Positions 1-7,799 of a stretch of DNA of 15,444 nt are shown here, piece by piece; position 1 is the stretch's first letter; every line of letters begins with the position of its first letter. Source of the stretch: Pseudomonadales bacterium (lineage in GTDB: Bacteria > Pseudomonadota > Gammaproteobacteria > Pseudomonadales > DT-91); the NCBI GenBank assembly GCA_013215025.1, contig JABSRR010000092.1, forward strand, positions 1 through 15,444. The letters run 5' to 3'. The notes below the pieces were generated by a model, which was not told the origin of the DNA, did not search any database, and worked only from the letters and a program-made list of their open reading frames with translations. Position numbers and translations under genes: made by a program.

Positions 1-901
1 GCACACTAATGCTATCACCACCATTGTTAACATTACCCCAGGTAACCACGGTGCCATTGTTTTTTATCGCCGCAAACGCGGTGTCAGTGCCTATTGCTAT
101 TTTAACATTGCTAAGATCGACACCAGTAATATCGGCACCATTCGCATCTCTGCCCCACACAACGACATCGCCATTGGTCTTGAGGGCAACAAATACACCT
201 ACGTTGCTGGCCACTGATTGTACATTACTGAGATCAAGGCCAGCACTATTGCCACCATAGTCAGCACCGCCCCAAGTGATTAGATTCTCATTGATATCAA
301 GCGCGGCAAAGGCGCGCGCCGTTGCCGAGATCGACTGCACATTACTCAGTGGCTGAACGCTACTACTATTGCTACCATAGCCAGATGACCCCCATGTTAC
401 CACGCTGCCGTCCCCTTTCAGTGCTGCAAAGGCGCGTGAAGTTGCCGCAATCGATACAACATTGTTGAGATCCGCTTGTACACTACTACTGTTACCCCCA
501 TTTCTGCCCCAAGTGACAACACTGCCATCATCTTTAATTGCCGCAAAGGCAGAATCGGTAGCTGCTATTGATTGCACATTGACAAGGCTGGCTTGCACAC
601 TGCTGCTATCACCGCCGTTATTGCCCCATGTCACTACTGAGCCGTCGGCTTTCAATGCTGCAAAGGCGCTGCCGGTCGCCGAAATAGATTGTACATTGCT
701 CAGTGGTTGTACACTGCTACTGTCACCACCAAAGCCATTATTACCCCAAGTTACCACTGTGCCATCATTCTTAAGTGCGGCTAAAGCAAATTGTGTTCCT
801 GCTATTGATTGTACATTGGTTAGATCTACGCCCGTGCTATCACCACCAAAGGGGTTATAACCCCAGGTCTCTGCAGTGCCGTCATCTTTTATTGCGGCAA
901 A
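1..901 (-). repeat. Tandem RCC1-like coding repeats, ~117-120 bp unit, at least eight copies
   Basis: These lie within the large lipoprotein gene. Successive units start with F-A-A-(I/L)-K and contain V-V-T-W-G followed by G-G-(D/N)-S-S-S-V-Q-x-L-x-N-V-Q-S-I-A-A-T. Units 2 to 5 are the most alike (about positions 430-785), and the outer ones have diverged. The last unit runs off the left edge, so the copy number is a minimum. RCC1-type repeats normally build a beta-propeller of about seven blades. These are shorter than the eukaryotic RCC1 repeat (roughly 50-60 residues) but typical of secreted bacterial versions. The similarity of the middle units gives scope for copy-number change by recombination. 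Confidence 0.85.
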
Positions 902-3607
902 TACGCGATCGTTATTGGCGATAGCCTTCACTGCATTGATGCTCACGAGCAAATTCTCAGTAACGAACTCACAGGCATTACTGCCATTGATACCAGTATT
1001 TTGTGCTGTGCAGTAAGCATTTTTCACCGTAACGTCAACGCCCACTTGGGCTGGGAAGCCTGTATCATTGCCTGCTGGATATGTTGGGTTATTAGTGCCG
1101 ACTCGACGGCCGTTGATAGTATATTGATAATCTGTTTTGCTTGGGTCGCAGTTAGTGCAGCGGACATTGGTGGTAAGTGCATTATTGGCATAAGTAATAG
1201 ATAAATTATCCACCACAGGCGCAGCGGGTGGATTGATCACAAAATCAATATTGGCTTGATCGAAGTCACCTAAGGTATCTTTAACAATGTACGATAAAGT
1301 TTCATTGCCGAAGCTAATATTGTCGGGTGTATAGTCGAAGGTTAATGTGCCGGGATTCAATGCAATCCGCCCATATTTGGCCCCGACCACGTTGATCAGC
1401 TCGAAAGGCCGTGCTAAGTCATCTGTCACAAAGTTGCTTACATCAATGGTAAAGGTGGGTGTATCTATGTCGATGGCTGGTAAGCTAAAATCTTGGGCGT
1501 CTACCACAGGCCCTTGAGGCGCAGAAAGAATACTAATCGTACTAAAAGCCTCTTTTTGTCCATCAGAGACAAGATAACCAAAAGTTTCTGTGCCTACATA
1601 GGTATTGGGTGTATAGGTTAATACTAAGTTATTTTGTACAAGAGTCGCTGGCGCGGTGGCGTTACCTTGTATAGTAAGTGTTAAGATGTCGTTGTCGGTA
1701 TCTGTTATAAAACTCGCCATGTCTATTGTAAGCGAGTTAGAGGGGACTGAAGGGTCGATAGTTTCCACGACAGGATCTGCAGTGGGTGCATTATTGATGA
1801 TGTTGATGGTGATCGTGCCCTGGGCAAATCCACCATTGCCATCAGACACCACATAAATAAAGCTATCACTGCTGACGTCGGTCGATGCCTCGTAAAGCAA
1901 TTCCAGATCCCCTGCTATAGTCACAGGATCTACAGCGCCAAACACTTGAGTCACCGTTAATGGATCATTATCTGCGTCACTCACTAGACTTGACAGATCA
2001 ATACTGCGACTTGACTGAGTTAATATATCGTTTAAGGAGTAGTTGATAATTTGATTACTGGCGGTTGGTAAAGCGGTGTTTGCATCCGACACAGTAAATA
2101 CTATGCTTGCGGCCGCTAAACCACCTCGGCCATCGTTAACCACATATGCAACATCATCTACGCCAATAAAGCCATCAGGATCGTAGTTGATCACATTACC
2201 ACTCAAGGTGGCGCGGCCACCGCCACCAAAAATAGAAACCGTGAGCGGGTCGCCGTCGGCATCATCAATTAAATTCAGCCCCGACAAGCTCACATTCACT
2301 GGCGAACTGCTGTTGGTCGTTTGTGAATAATCGGCAGCCGTCGGTATACTGTTTGGAATTGGCGGGTTAGCATCGGCAACAGTGACAATAATTTCACCTA
2401 AGCCTATGCCGCCTCGATCATCTGCGACCACATAAGTAGCTACATCTTGGCCTATAAACCCACTGGGCGTATAAGTGACGGTGTTACCAAAGAGTGCAAA
2501 GCGCGGTGGACTGTTGGCTTGAAGCAGCTCAGTAATCGTTAGCGTGTCTCCAATATCGATATCAGAGATTGATAAGCTGAGATCTATATTAATCGGTGTA
2601 TCATTGAAGGTGCTCTGTATGCTATTTTGAGCGCTGGGCGGGTTGTTGTTGAGGCTATTGATAGCAACAATCAAGGCAGCGCTTTGTTGCTCACTAGCGG
2701 TTGCAACCGTATAAGTCGCTTCAGCAACACCCGCAGAGCCGGCGGTTAAGTCAACCGACTTTGACCTCACGTTATCAACTTGTAAATCCCCACTGTTAAC
2801 CACGACATCAATTAACTGCCAAGTTAATCCTGACTTAATTTTCGAGCTGAAATCAAAGTTCGCGGTTTCACCCTCAATCATATCTACAACCAGTGGTGCT
2901 GCTGCAAGTGCTCTCGGTACTAAAGGCAAAATGGAGTTGACGGTGATTTCTGCCTGCGCCACACCGCCGTTGCCATCGCTAACTTGATAAATGAAACTAT
3001 CCTTACCTCTAAAACTACCCGGCTCATATTGTATGGTAAAGGGGTCGAGTATCGAGGCCCTTCCTGAAGTTGCTGCCAGGTTCTGTAATGTGACATCATC
3101 ACCATCGGTATCGTTGACTAAAGAGGTGATATCAATACGATTGATTGATCCTTGCACAACTGTTAAAGCAAAATTGTTGGCTGTCGGTGGCGTATTATTG
3201 TCAGCGTTAGAGATAGCCACAAAACCCTGAGACGCATATTGTTTGCTATCTTGCTCAATGCGCCATGTGATTTCAGCAAAGCCTGGAGAGTTTGCGGTAA
3301 AGGTTAATACAGAATCGGAAAAGCTAATATCGCTTAACAGGCCATTGGGCTCCTCTGCCTCAGCTAAACGCCAAATGTTATCGCTGCTTACATTTGCTGA
3401 TATATCCACACTGGCGGTATTGCCCTGAATGAGATTAATGCTAAAAGCGGTGAGTATTGGGGTGTCACTGTCTTGTGTGCTGTCATCGGGTAATAAGGGT
3501 TTGTCGCTCGTTTTATCGCAAGCGAGTATGAATATGGTTATGCACCCAAGCAGTAAAAAGCGCAGCAATGATGCAGCTGGAGGTCTTGCAAGTTGGTGTC
3601 GCATCAT
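1..3607 (-). CDS. Large multidomain lipoprotein: Ig/cadherin-like domains plus RCC1-type repeats (3' end outside window)
   Basis: One frame stays open from an ATGATG pair at 3607/3604 to the left edge (over 1,200 codons); I checked it codon by codon and found no stop. The N-terminus has basic residues, a hydrophobic stretch and a lipobox ending I-L-A-C (Cys30), so it is probably a lipoprotein. Asp31 at +2 would favour inner-membrane retention by E. coli rules. Residues ~40-210 form a pair of beta domains (A then B), and a similar A-B pair follows (~220-410). Four more B-type domains carry the cadherin-like signature D-x-D-x-D-x-L-T, then Y-x-V-x-D-G-x-G-G-x-A. Residues ~800-900 are a Cys-containing module (motif C-T-N-C-D-P). 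From ~903 there are eight RCC1-type repeats of ~39-40 residues, each with A-A-(L/I)-K-x-(D/N)-G-x-V-V-T-W-G. The role is probably envelope-bound adhesion or protein binding; no catalytic site was seen. A possible SD (AGG, 10 nt upstream, or AAAGG just before the ATG pair) supports the start. Confidence 0.88.
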   Translation of the reverse strand, partial: MMRHQLARPPAASLLRFLLLGCITIFILACDKTSDKPLLPDDSTQDSDTPILTAFSINLIQGNTASVDISANVSSDNIWRLAEAEEPNGLLSDISFSDSVLTFTANSPGFAEITWRIEQDSKQYASQGFVAISNADNNTPPTANNFALTVVQGSINRIDITSLVNDTDGDDVTLQNLAATSGRASILDPFTIQYEPGSFRGKDSFIYQVSDGNGGVAQAEITVNSILPLVPRALAAAPLVVDMIEGETANFDFSSKIKSGLTWQLIDVVVNSGDLQVDNVRSKSVDLTAGSAGVAEATYTVATASEQQSAALIVAINSLNNNPPSAQNSIQSTFNDTPINIDLSLSISDIDIGDTLTITELLQANSPPRFALFGNTVTYTPSGFIGQDVATYVVADDRGGIGLGEIIVTVADANPPIPNSIPTAADYSQTTNSSSPVNVSLSGLNLIDDADGDPLTVSIFGGGGRATLSGNVINYDPDGFIGVDDVAYVVNDGRGGLAAASIVFTVSDANTALPTASNQIINYSLNDILTQSSRSIDLSSLVSDADNDPLTVTQVFGAVDPVTIAGDLELLYEASTDVSSDSFIYVVSDGNGGFAQGTITINIINNAPTADPVVETIDPSVPSNSLTIDMASFITDTDNDILTLTIQGNATAPATLVQNNLVLTYTPNTYVGTETFGYLVSDGQKEAFSTISILSAPQGPVVDAQDFSLPAIDIDTPTFTIDVSNFVTDDLARPFELINVVGAKYGRIALNPGTLTFDYTPDNISFGNETLSYIVKDTLGDFDQANIDFVINPPAAPVVDNLSITYANNALTTNVRCTNCDPSKTDYQYTINGRRVGTNNPTYPAGNDTGFPAQVGVDVTVKNAYCTAQNTGINGSNACEFVTENLLVSINAVKAIANNDRVFAAIKDDGTAETWGYNPFGGDSTGVDLTNVQSIAGTQFALAALKNDGTVVTWGNNGFGGDSSSVQPLSNVQSISATGSAFAALKADGSVVTWGNNGGDSSSVQASLVNVQSIAATDSAFAAIKDDGSVVTWGRNGGNSSSVQADLNNVVSIAATSRAFAALKGDGSVVTWGSSGYGSNSSSVQPLSNVQSISATARAFAALDINENLITWGGADYGGNSAGLDLSNVQSVASNVGVFVALKTNGDVVVWGRDANGADITGVDLSNVKIAIGTDTAFAAIKNNGTVVTWGNVNNGGDSISV

Positions 3608-3640
3608 CCTTTATCAGCCTTTGTCCTTGTTAGCTATGAT

Positions 3641-3652
3641 AAGTATATACTT
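3641..3652. promoter_or_regulatory. Perfect 12-bp palindrome AAGTATATACTT, possible operator
   Basis: The sequence equals its own reverse complement and overlaps the expected start of transcription of the lipoprotein gene. It could be a repressor site, but AT-rich palindromes of this size also occur by chance. No regulator family can be assigned. Confidence 0.25.
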
Positions 3653-3653
3653 T

Positions 3654-3682
3654 AGTATAAACACTACTATAGCGCCTATAAG
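3654..3682 (-). promoter_or_regulatory. Weak candidate promoter for the large lipoprotein gene
   Basis: On the minus strand a -10-like TATACT (3659-3654; five of six consensus bases) follows a poor -35-like CTTATA (3682-3677; three of six) with 17-bp spacing. Initiation would fall near 3647, about 40 nt before the first ATG and inside the palindrome AAGTATATACTT. The poor -35 keeps this tentative. Confidence 0.25.
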
Positions 3683-3754
3683 CGCAGTAAAGTAGCTAAT
3701 TGAGATACAACTTGAATGTTTGTATGCCTTCTCATGCTAACATACCGCTTTTAT

Positions 3755-3767
3755 GGTCAAATTGACC
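3755..3767. promoter_or_regulatory. Inverted repeat GGTCAA-A-TTGACC, possible regulator site
   Basis: Two 6-bp arms form a perfect inverted repeat around a single A, near the middle of the divergent intergenic region. The left half (TTATGGTCAAA, with flank) recurs at 3905-3915, close to the first operon gene. A repeated half-site suggests a transcription-factor site serving the plus-strand operon, but no known regulator consensus is claimed. Confidence 0.3.
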
Positions 3768-3934
3768 TATAGCTTGATGCAGCCGCTAGCTTATGCAGAG
3801 CTTTGGCTTTTGGTAAGTTTTCGCAAAGACAAATCAAGATATCGCTCTAACGTTGCCATGCCTAGACTGATTGAAAAAGCCGTTACGCTAATGCAGCTTT
3901 TTTGTTATGGTCAAAGTATAAGGAATGAAAGATG

Positions 3935-3940
3935 AAAGGA
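3935..3940 (+). promoter_or_regulatory. Shine-Dalgarno AAAGGA that decides the start of the first operon gene
   Basis: AAAGGA ends 5 nt before ATG 3946. The in-frame ATG at 3925 has its only purine-rich stretch (AAGGA) touching the start codon, too close to work well. Starting at 3946 also gives a cleaner signal peptide. Confidence 0.7.
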
Positions 3941-3945
3941 TTAGC

Positions 3946-4827
3946 ATGTTGCCAATATATCAATTGATAGTGCGCATCTTGATGCCTGCTTTGCTTTACA
4001 TGACGCACAGCGGCTATGCGGAAGAAAAAAGCTATCCAAGCCTTTGGCAGAGCCATGACGCTGCATTACAAACCTCACTGGAACAGCTATTAGATCAGCA
4101 GCAGCTATCGCAGGCGGTCGCCAAGCAACAATTAGCGATTGCACTTGTTGATATTTCAACGCTAAGTCAGCCGAAGTTAGCGGCAGTTAATGGCGATCGT
4201 ATGTTCTATGCGGCAAGCCTACCCAAAATTGCTATTTTACTCGCTGCATTTGTGCAAATTGATCGTGGTGAACTACAGCTCGATGACGCTCTGTGGGCTG
4301 ATATGAATAGTATGATTCGCACCTCAAGCAATCGAGCCGCTTCAAACGTTTTGGCAAAAGTAGGTCCTGACAAACTGATTGACATAATCAGCAGTGAACA
4401 ATTTGCCCTGTATGATGAAGACCGAAATGGCGGCCTATGGGTAGGGAAAGCTTACGCTAAGTCGCCAGCTTATCAACGTGATCCATTGCAGAATCTATCG
4501 CATGCCGCGACCGCTATACAGGCAGCGCGCTTTTATTATTTATTAGAGACGGGTCAACTGGTTAATTCTGAGCTTACTTCACAAATGAAGTCGGTGTTAA
4601 CTGACCCTAAAATATCGCATAAATTTGTAAAGGGCTTAAACCTTGTACCTGAATTGGCCTTGTATCGTAAATCCGGCACTTGGCGTGATTATCATGCTGA
4701 CAGTGTAATGGTGGATGATGGTCAACATAAATACATAATGGTGGGTCTGGCGCATCATGCAGAGGGTGGGCAATGGTTAGAAAGATTGGCGTTACCTTTG
4801 CATAAATTGATAACAGAGAGTAAGTGA
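3946..4827 (+). CDS. Exported class A beta-lactamase-fold serine enzyme (PBP-like, no Glu166 motif)
   Basis: A protein of 293 residues. Residues 1-23 look like a signal peptide with cleavage after G-Y-A. The three active-site motifs of penicillin-interacting serine enzymes are present in order: S91-L-P-K94 (nucleophile and general base), S127-S-N129 (SDN equivalent) and K242-S-G-T (KTG equivalent). The spacing and the stretch R-D-P-L-Q-N-L-S-H-A-A-T-A match the class A fold, but the omega-loop E-x-x-L-N motif carrying the deacylating Glu166 is not apparent. Efficient beta-lactam hydrolysis is therefore unlikely; a DD-peptidase, an acyl-binding role or another serine hydrolase activity fits better. 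The protein contains no cysteine. It is the first gene of the operon, 41 bp before the secreted dikinase, and a second SxxK enzyme lies beyond that. An upstream ATG at 3925 would add seven residues. Family is firm, function is not. Confidence 0.85.
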   Translation: MLPIYQLIVRILMPALLYMTHSGYAEEKSYPSLWQSHDAALQTSLEQLLDQQQLSQAVAKQQLAIALVDISTLSQPKLAAVNGDRMFYAASLPKIAILLAAFVQIDRGELQLDDALWADMNSMIRTSSNRAASNVLAKVGPDKLIDIISSEQFALYDEDRNGGLWVGKAYAKSPAYQRDPLQNLSHAATAIQAARFYYLLETGQLVNSELTSQMKSVLTDPKISHKFVKGLNLVPELALYRKSGTWRDYHADSVMVDDGQHKYIMVGLAHHAEGGQWLERLALPLHKLITESK

Positions 4828-4868
4828 TAATATATTCACGGAATGATAAAAAATAAGGGAATAGTTTT

Positions 4869-7799
4869 ATGATCAAGTCGCTGTATCTATGGATTGTCTG
4901 CTGCATTGGGTCTGTGTTTTTGCAGCCTAGTTATGCAGAGCCATCGAGCTTGAATGCAAACATCGATAGCTACCAAGCTTGGGTGTCGAAAATGAAAGAT
5001 GCCCCGAAAGGTCCTTTCTATCGGATTCGTTGGTTCTGTAATGATGGTTCTGTATTACCTCCCAAAGCCTATGCCTGTGTTGATCATGGCGGAGGCGTTC
5101 AGCATGGACAGTACAGCCAAAATACTGAGACTATTCGCAGTGACGGCTTTTATATAGCTAACCTGCTTGCCGGTAAAGATTTGTCTCAGTGGATAGATTC
5201 AGCGCTATTCACACAGCAGCTTGACCATTTGCTGATAGAAAAATACTTAATCGCGGCTGATGATGGTTGGATTTTTCGCCAAGCGGCAGCCTATCGTGGC
5301 GCCTATCAAGAGGAAGATGAACGATTACAGGCGCGTCAACTGCTACAGTTACTGATACAGCGGCCAAGTTATCTTGGACCGCATTTTGCTGAATTGCGCA
5401 CGGCGGTAAAGCTGTTGCCCCATGGTTTAGATACCAGCTCAGCATCTTCTGTTAGACAAATGGCCACGTCTTTATCTAATGCTAACGCAAAATTTATGCC
5501 CTTGCGCGCTAAGATTCACAATATGCCCAGTGCTGATGATGCATCAGCTGTCAGAGCATTTGCAGCCAATGCTGATTACCTTAGTGATCGATCTGAATAT
5601 GACCGTTTAGCAGATGCGATTGATCAATTGTATCAAGCTAAACCCTTGATACTCGAGCTGCAAACAATGGCAGACTCTGTTGATCAATATCCTCAACTGG
5701 CCAAATTATTTGCTGACGCAGCAGTTCAGCTGAAAGCTGCTGATGCATCAACGTTATATCAAGTTTCGGCAGATTTATTAGCTGTTACTCGTAAGAATTT
5801 AGCGCAAATAAATCAGCCGCAGCTGCGCCTGCAGTTACTAGATTTCTCTCTGCGCCTGGAGGCAGAACATTTTAAGGCCAGCACCCAGTTGCGCGCCAAA
5901 TTATCCAGTTATACACGGAGCGAGCATGTTAGTTTTCTCATTCATGCGCTTAACGCAAGCTATGGCGCTGGTTTAATAAATACCCGCAGTTATCAAGCGG
6001 CATTAAATGCTACCTCAACCTTGCTCGATTCAGATATAAGTATTGATGATTACAATCAGCAGCTCGCTTATCTTGGTCGAGTACCGAGCTGGGGCACACA
6101 AACCTTACGCTTTGAGTTTCAAGAATCGATGCAAAAACTGATGCAAATAGAGCCGCTGGCGGGTCTTTTTATTCAAGATCAGTTGCGCGGTAGCCCGCTA
6201 TTGTTTTTCTCGCAAACCTTGGATCGACTGTCCAGAGATGCGAATCGTCTTAGCGGTATTAAACACAAGCTATTTGAGAAAGAAATTGGCAGTGGCTTTC
6301 ATGCCTTAAACCCTGGTTTAGCCCGAGGTCGATTACATATTAAACTGAATATGGATAACCTAGAAGATATCGAAGCTGATGGTATCTATGTGTTGCCTGA
6401 GACGGTGTCTGACCTGCCGCCTTTGGCAGGCATTATTACCGCTGGCGAGGGTAATCCACTGTCGCATGTACAACTATTAGCCAGAAATCTTGGTATTCCG
6501 AATGTTTCAATTCAGACCGATTTAATTGAAAGTCTAGCCAAGTATGACGGCAAGATGGTCGTCATGGCAGTCAGCGCAAGTGGCTTAGTCGAATTTCATC
6601 AAGATAGTGCCGTATGGCAAAACTATTTTGCCGGTCCAGCCACGGCGCAGGCGGTAAAAATTAAGCCGGATCTTAAAAAATTAGATTTAGATGAAACCCG
6701 ATTTTTAAATTTAAATAATTTACGCGCCTCTGATTCAGGCAGAACCGTAGGTCCAAAAGCAGCTAAATTGGGTGAGCTTCATCATCATTATCCTAATCAA
6801 GTAGCTTCAGGTGTGGTTATACCTTTTGGCCTATTTAAAGCAACAGTGTTAGATCAACCATACAAAGGGTCTGAGAAGTCAGTGTTTGACTGGATGGTTG
6901 AACAATATGATGTAATAAAGTCTTTATCTAATAACACGGCATTACAAAAACAAACGGCAGAAAATTTTCGTGCCGAGCTGTATCAAATTATCTTAAACGC
7001 CGAAATAAGTGCTGAATTTAGCCAAGCCTTGTCTCAAGCTATGCTTGAGGTATTTGGTACAACTGAGATTGGCGTGTTTGTTCGCTCAGATACCAACGTT
7101 GAAGATTTGCCTGGGTTTACTGGTGCGGGTTTAAACCTAACACTGCCAAATGTTATTGGTATTGATGGTGTGTTAGATGCGATAAATCGCGTTTGGGCTT
7201 CGCCGTTTACTGCTCGTGCTTTTGCATGGCGACAATCGCATATGGATAAACCACAGCATGTCTATCCGGCAGTGTTGTTACTGCAGTCGGTTGCTAACGA
7301 TAAATCGGGTGTGCTGGTGACGCAGGATATTGATACTGGTAATAATCAGGTGATTTCAGTTGCTGTAAATGAGGGCGTCGGAGGCGCCGTTGACGGGCAA
7401 TCTGCAGAATCTTTGCGAGTCGATATGAATACCGGTGAAGTCAAGCTTTTAGCCACTGCCTCGGCGCCCTGGCGTCGTCAGCCTGCGCCCAGTGGTGGCA
7501 TAGAAAAATTGCCTGCCTCTGGTTCTGATAGCGTGTTGCAGCCGTCTGAAGTGCAGCAACTGATTAAGTTTGCTAAAGCTTTGCCTACTACCTTTCCTGC
7601 TATTACTGATGACAAGGGAAACCCAGCCCCGGCAGACGTTGAATTTGGCTTTATTAATGGCGATATGCGTCTGTTTCAGCTGCGACCGTTTTTACAAAAT
7701 GCTCAAACGCAATCGAATCAATATTTGATCGATATGGATAATGCGCTGTCTGGCGCGGCGGATAAAACCGTCGATATGGGTGAGGTTCTCAGCTTATGA
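4869..7799 (+). CDS. Exported dikinase with glucan-water-dikinase-type His and ATP-binding domains
   Basis: 976 residues. Residues 1-23 form a signal peptide (K3, hydrophobic core, cleavage after S-Y-A). Residues ~30-480 are largely helical and unrecognised; C57 and C70 are the only cysteines of the mature protein, as expected for a periplasmic disulfide. Residues ~495-590 are the mobile phosphohistidine domain of PEP-utilising enzymes, with G-N-P-L-S-H533-V-Q-L-L-A-R. Residues ~625-945 are a PPDK_N/PEP-synthase-type ATP-binding domain: V-G-P-K630, V-R739-S-D-T-N-V-E-D-L-P-G, V-W-A-S-P-F-T-A-R-A-F, and a terminal D-V-E925-F-G ending Q-L-R-P. The order His domain then ATP domain, and the R-S-x-x-N-V-E-D-L motif, match glucan water dikinases. 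There is no PEP/pyruvate barrel and no recognisable starch-binding module. The expected chemistry is ATP to AMP plus Pi with beta-phosphate transfer through His533; the acceptor is unknown. SD AAGGGA lies 8 nt upstream. Database-style names such as PEP synthase would mislead. Confidence 0.88.
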   Translation: MIKSLYLWIVCCIGSVFLQPSYAEPSSLNANIDSYQAWVSKMKDAPKGPFYRIRWFCNDGSVLPPKAYACVDHGGGVQHGQYSQNTETIRSDGFYIANLLAGKDLSQWIDSALFTQQLDHLLIEKYLIAADDGWIFRQAAAYRGAYQEEDERLQARQLLQLLIQRPSYLGPHFAELRTAVKLLPHGLDTSSASSVRQMATSLSNANAKFMPLRAKIHNMPSADDASAVRAFAANADYLSDRSEYDRLADAIDQLYQAKPLILELQTMADSVDQYPQLAKLFADAAVQLKAADASTLYQVSADLLAVTRKNLAQINQPQLRLQLLDFSLRLEAEHFKASTQLRAKLSSYTRSEHVSFLIHALNASYGAGLINTRSYQAALNATSTLLDSDISIDDYNQQLAYLGRVPSWGTQTLRFEFQESMQKLMQIEPLAGLFIQDQLRGSPLLFFSQTLDRLSRDANRLSGIKHKLFEKEIGSGFHALNPGLARGRLHIKLNMDNLEDIEADGIYVLPETVSDLPPLAGIITAGEGNPLSHVQLLARNLGIPNVSIQTDLIESLAKYDGKMVVMAVSASGLVEFHQDSAVWQNYFAGPATAQAVKIKPDLKKLDLDETRFLNLNNLRASDSGRTVGPKAAKLGELHHHYPNQVASGVVIPFGLFKATVLDQPYKGSEKSVFDWMVEQYDVIKSLSNNTALQKQTAENFRAELYQIILNAEISAEFSQALSQAMLEVFGTTEIGVFVRSDTNVEDLPGFTGAGLNLTLPNVIGIDGVLDAINRVWASPFTARAFAWRQSHMDKPQHVYPAVLLLQSVANDKSGVLVTQDIDTGNNQVISVAVNEGVGGAVDGQSAESLRVDMNTGEVKLLATASAPWRRQPAPSGGIEKLPASGSDSVLQPSEVQQLIKFAKALPTTFPAITDDKGNPAPADVEFGFINGDMRLFQLRPFLQNAQTQSNQYLIDMDNALSGAADKTVDMGEVLSL

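Larger units (their letters stand above)
3608..3945. other. Divergent intergenic region between the lipoprotein gene and the plus-strand operon
   Basis: These 338 bp lie between two outward-facing start codons and should hold the promoters for both transcription units. I see a possible minus-strand promoter, two short palindromes and an 11-bp direct repeat (TTATGGTCAAA at 3751-3761 and 3905-3915). No convincing sigma70 promoter could be placed by eye for the plus-strand operon. A frame of 60 codons at 3753-3935 has no SD and no family resemblance and is not called a gene. No RNA gene was recognised. Confidence 0.7.

Noticed and set aside
1-3695. Several plus-strand open frames of 60-130 codons (for example 9-260, 462-860, 2991-3230, 3429-3695)
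   Set aside because: They lie antisense to the repetitive lipoprotein gene, lack SD sequences, and their apparent repeats are mirror images of its RCC1 repeats.
3874-3902. A-rich/T-rich inverted repeat (AAAAAGC ... GCTTTTT) resembling a terminator
   Set aside because: The stem is almost all A:T with a 15-nt loop and there is no convincing upstream plus-strand gene to terminate.
3753-3935. A 60-codon plus-strand frame in the divergent intergenic region
   Set aside because: No SD, no recognisable family, and it ends among the start signals of the next gene; likely chance.
3946-4827. Calling the first operon gene an antibiotic-resistance beta-lactamase
   Set aside because: The three serine-enzyme motifs are present, but the omega-loop Glu motif is not apparent and the operon context points to an envelope role.
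4869-7799. Calling the large operon protein phosphoenolpyruvate synthase
   Set aside because: It has a signal peptide, the reversed His-then-ATP domain order and no PEP/pyruvate-binding barrel.
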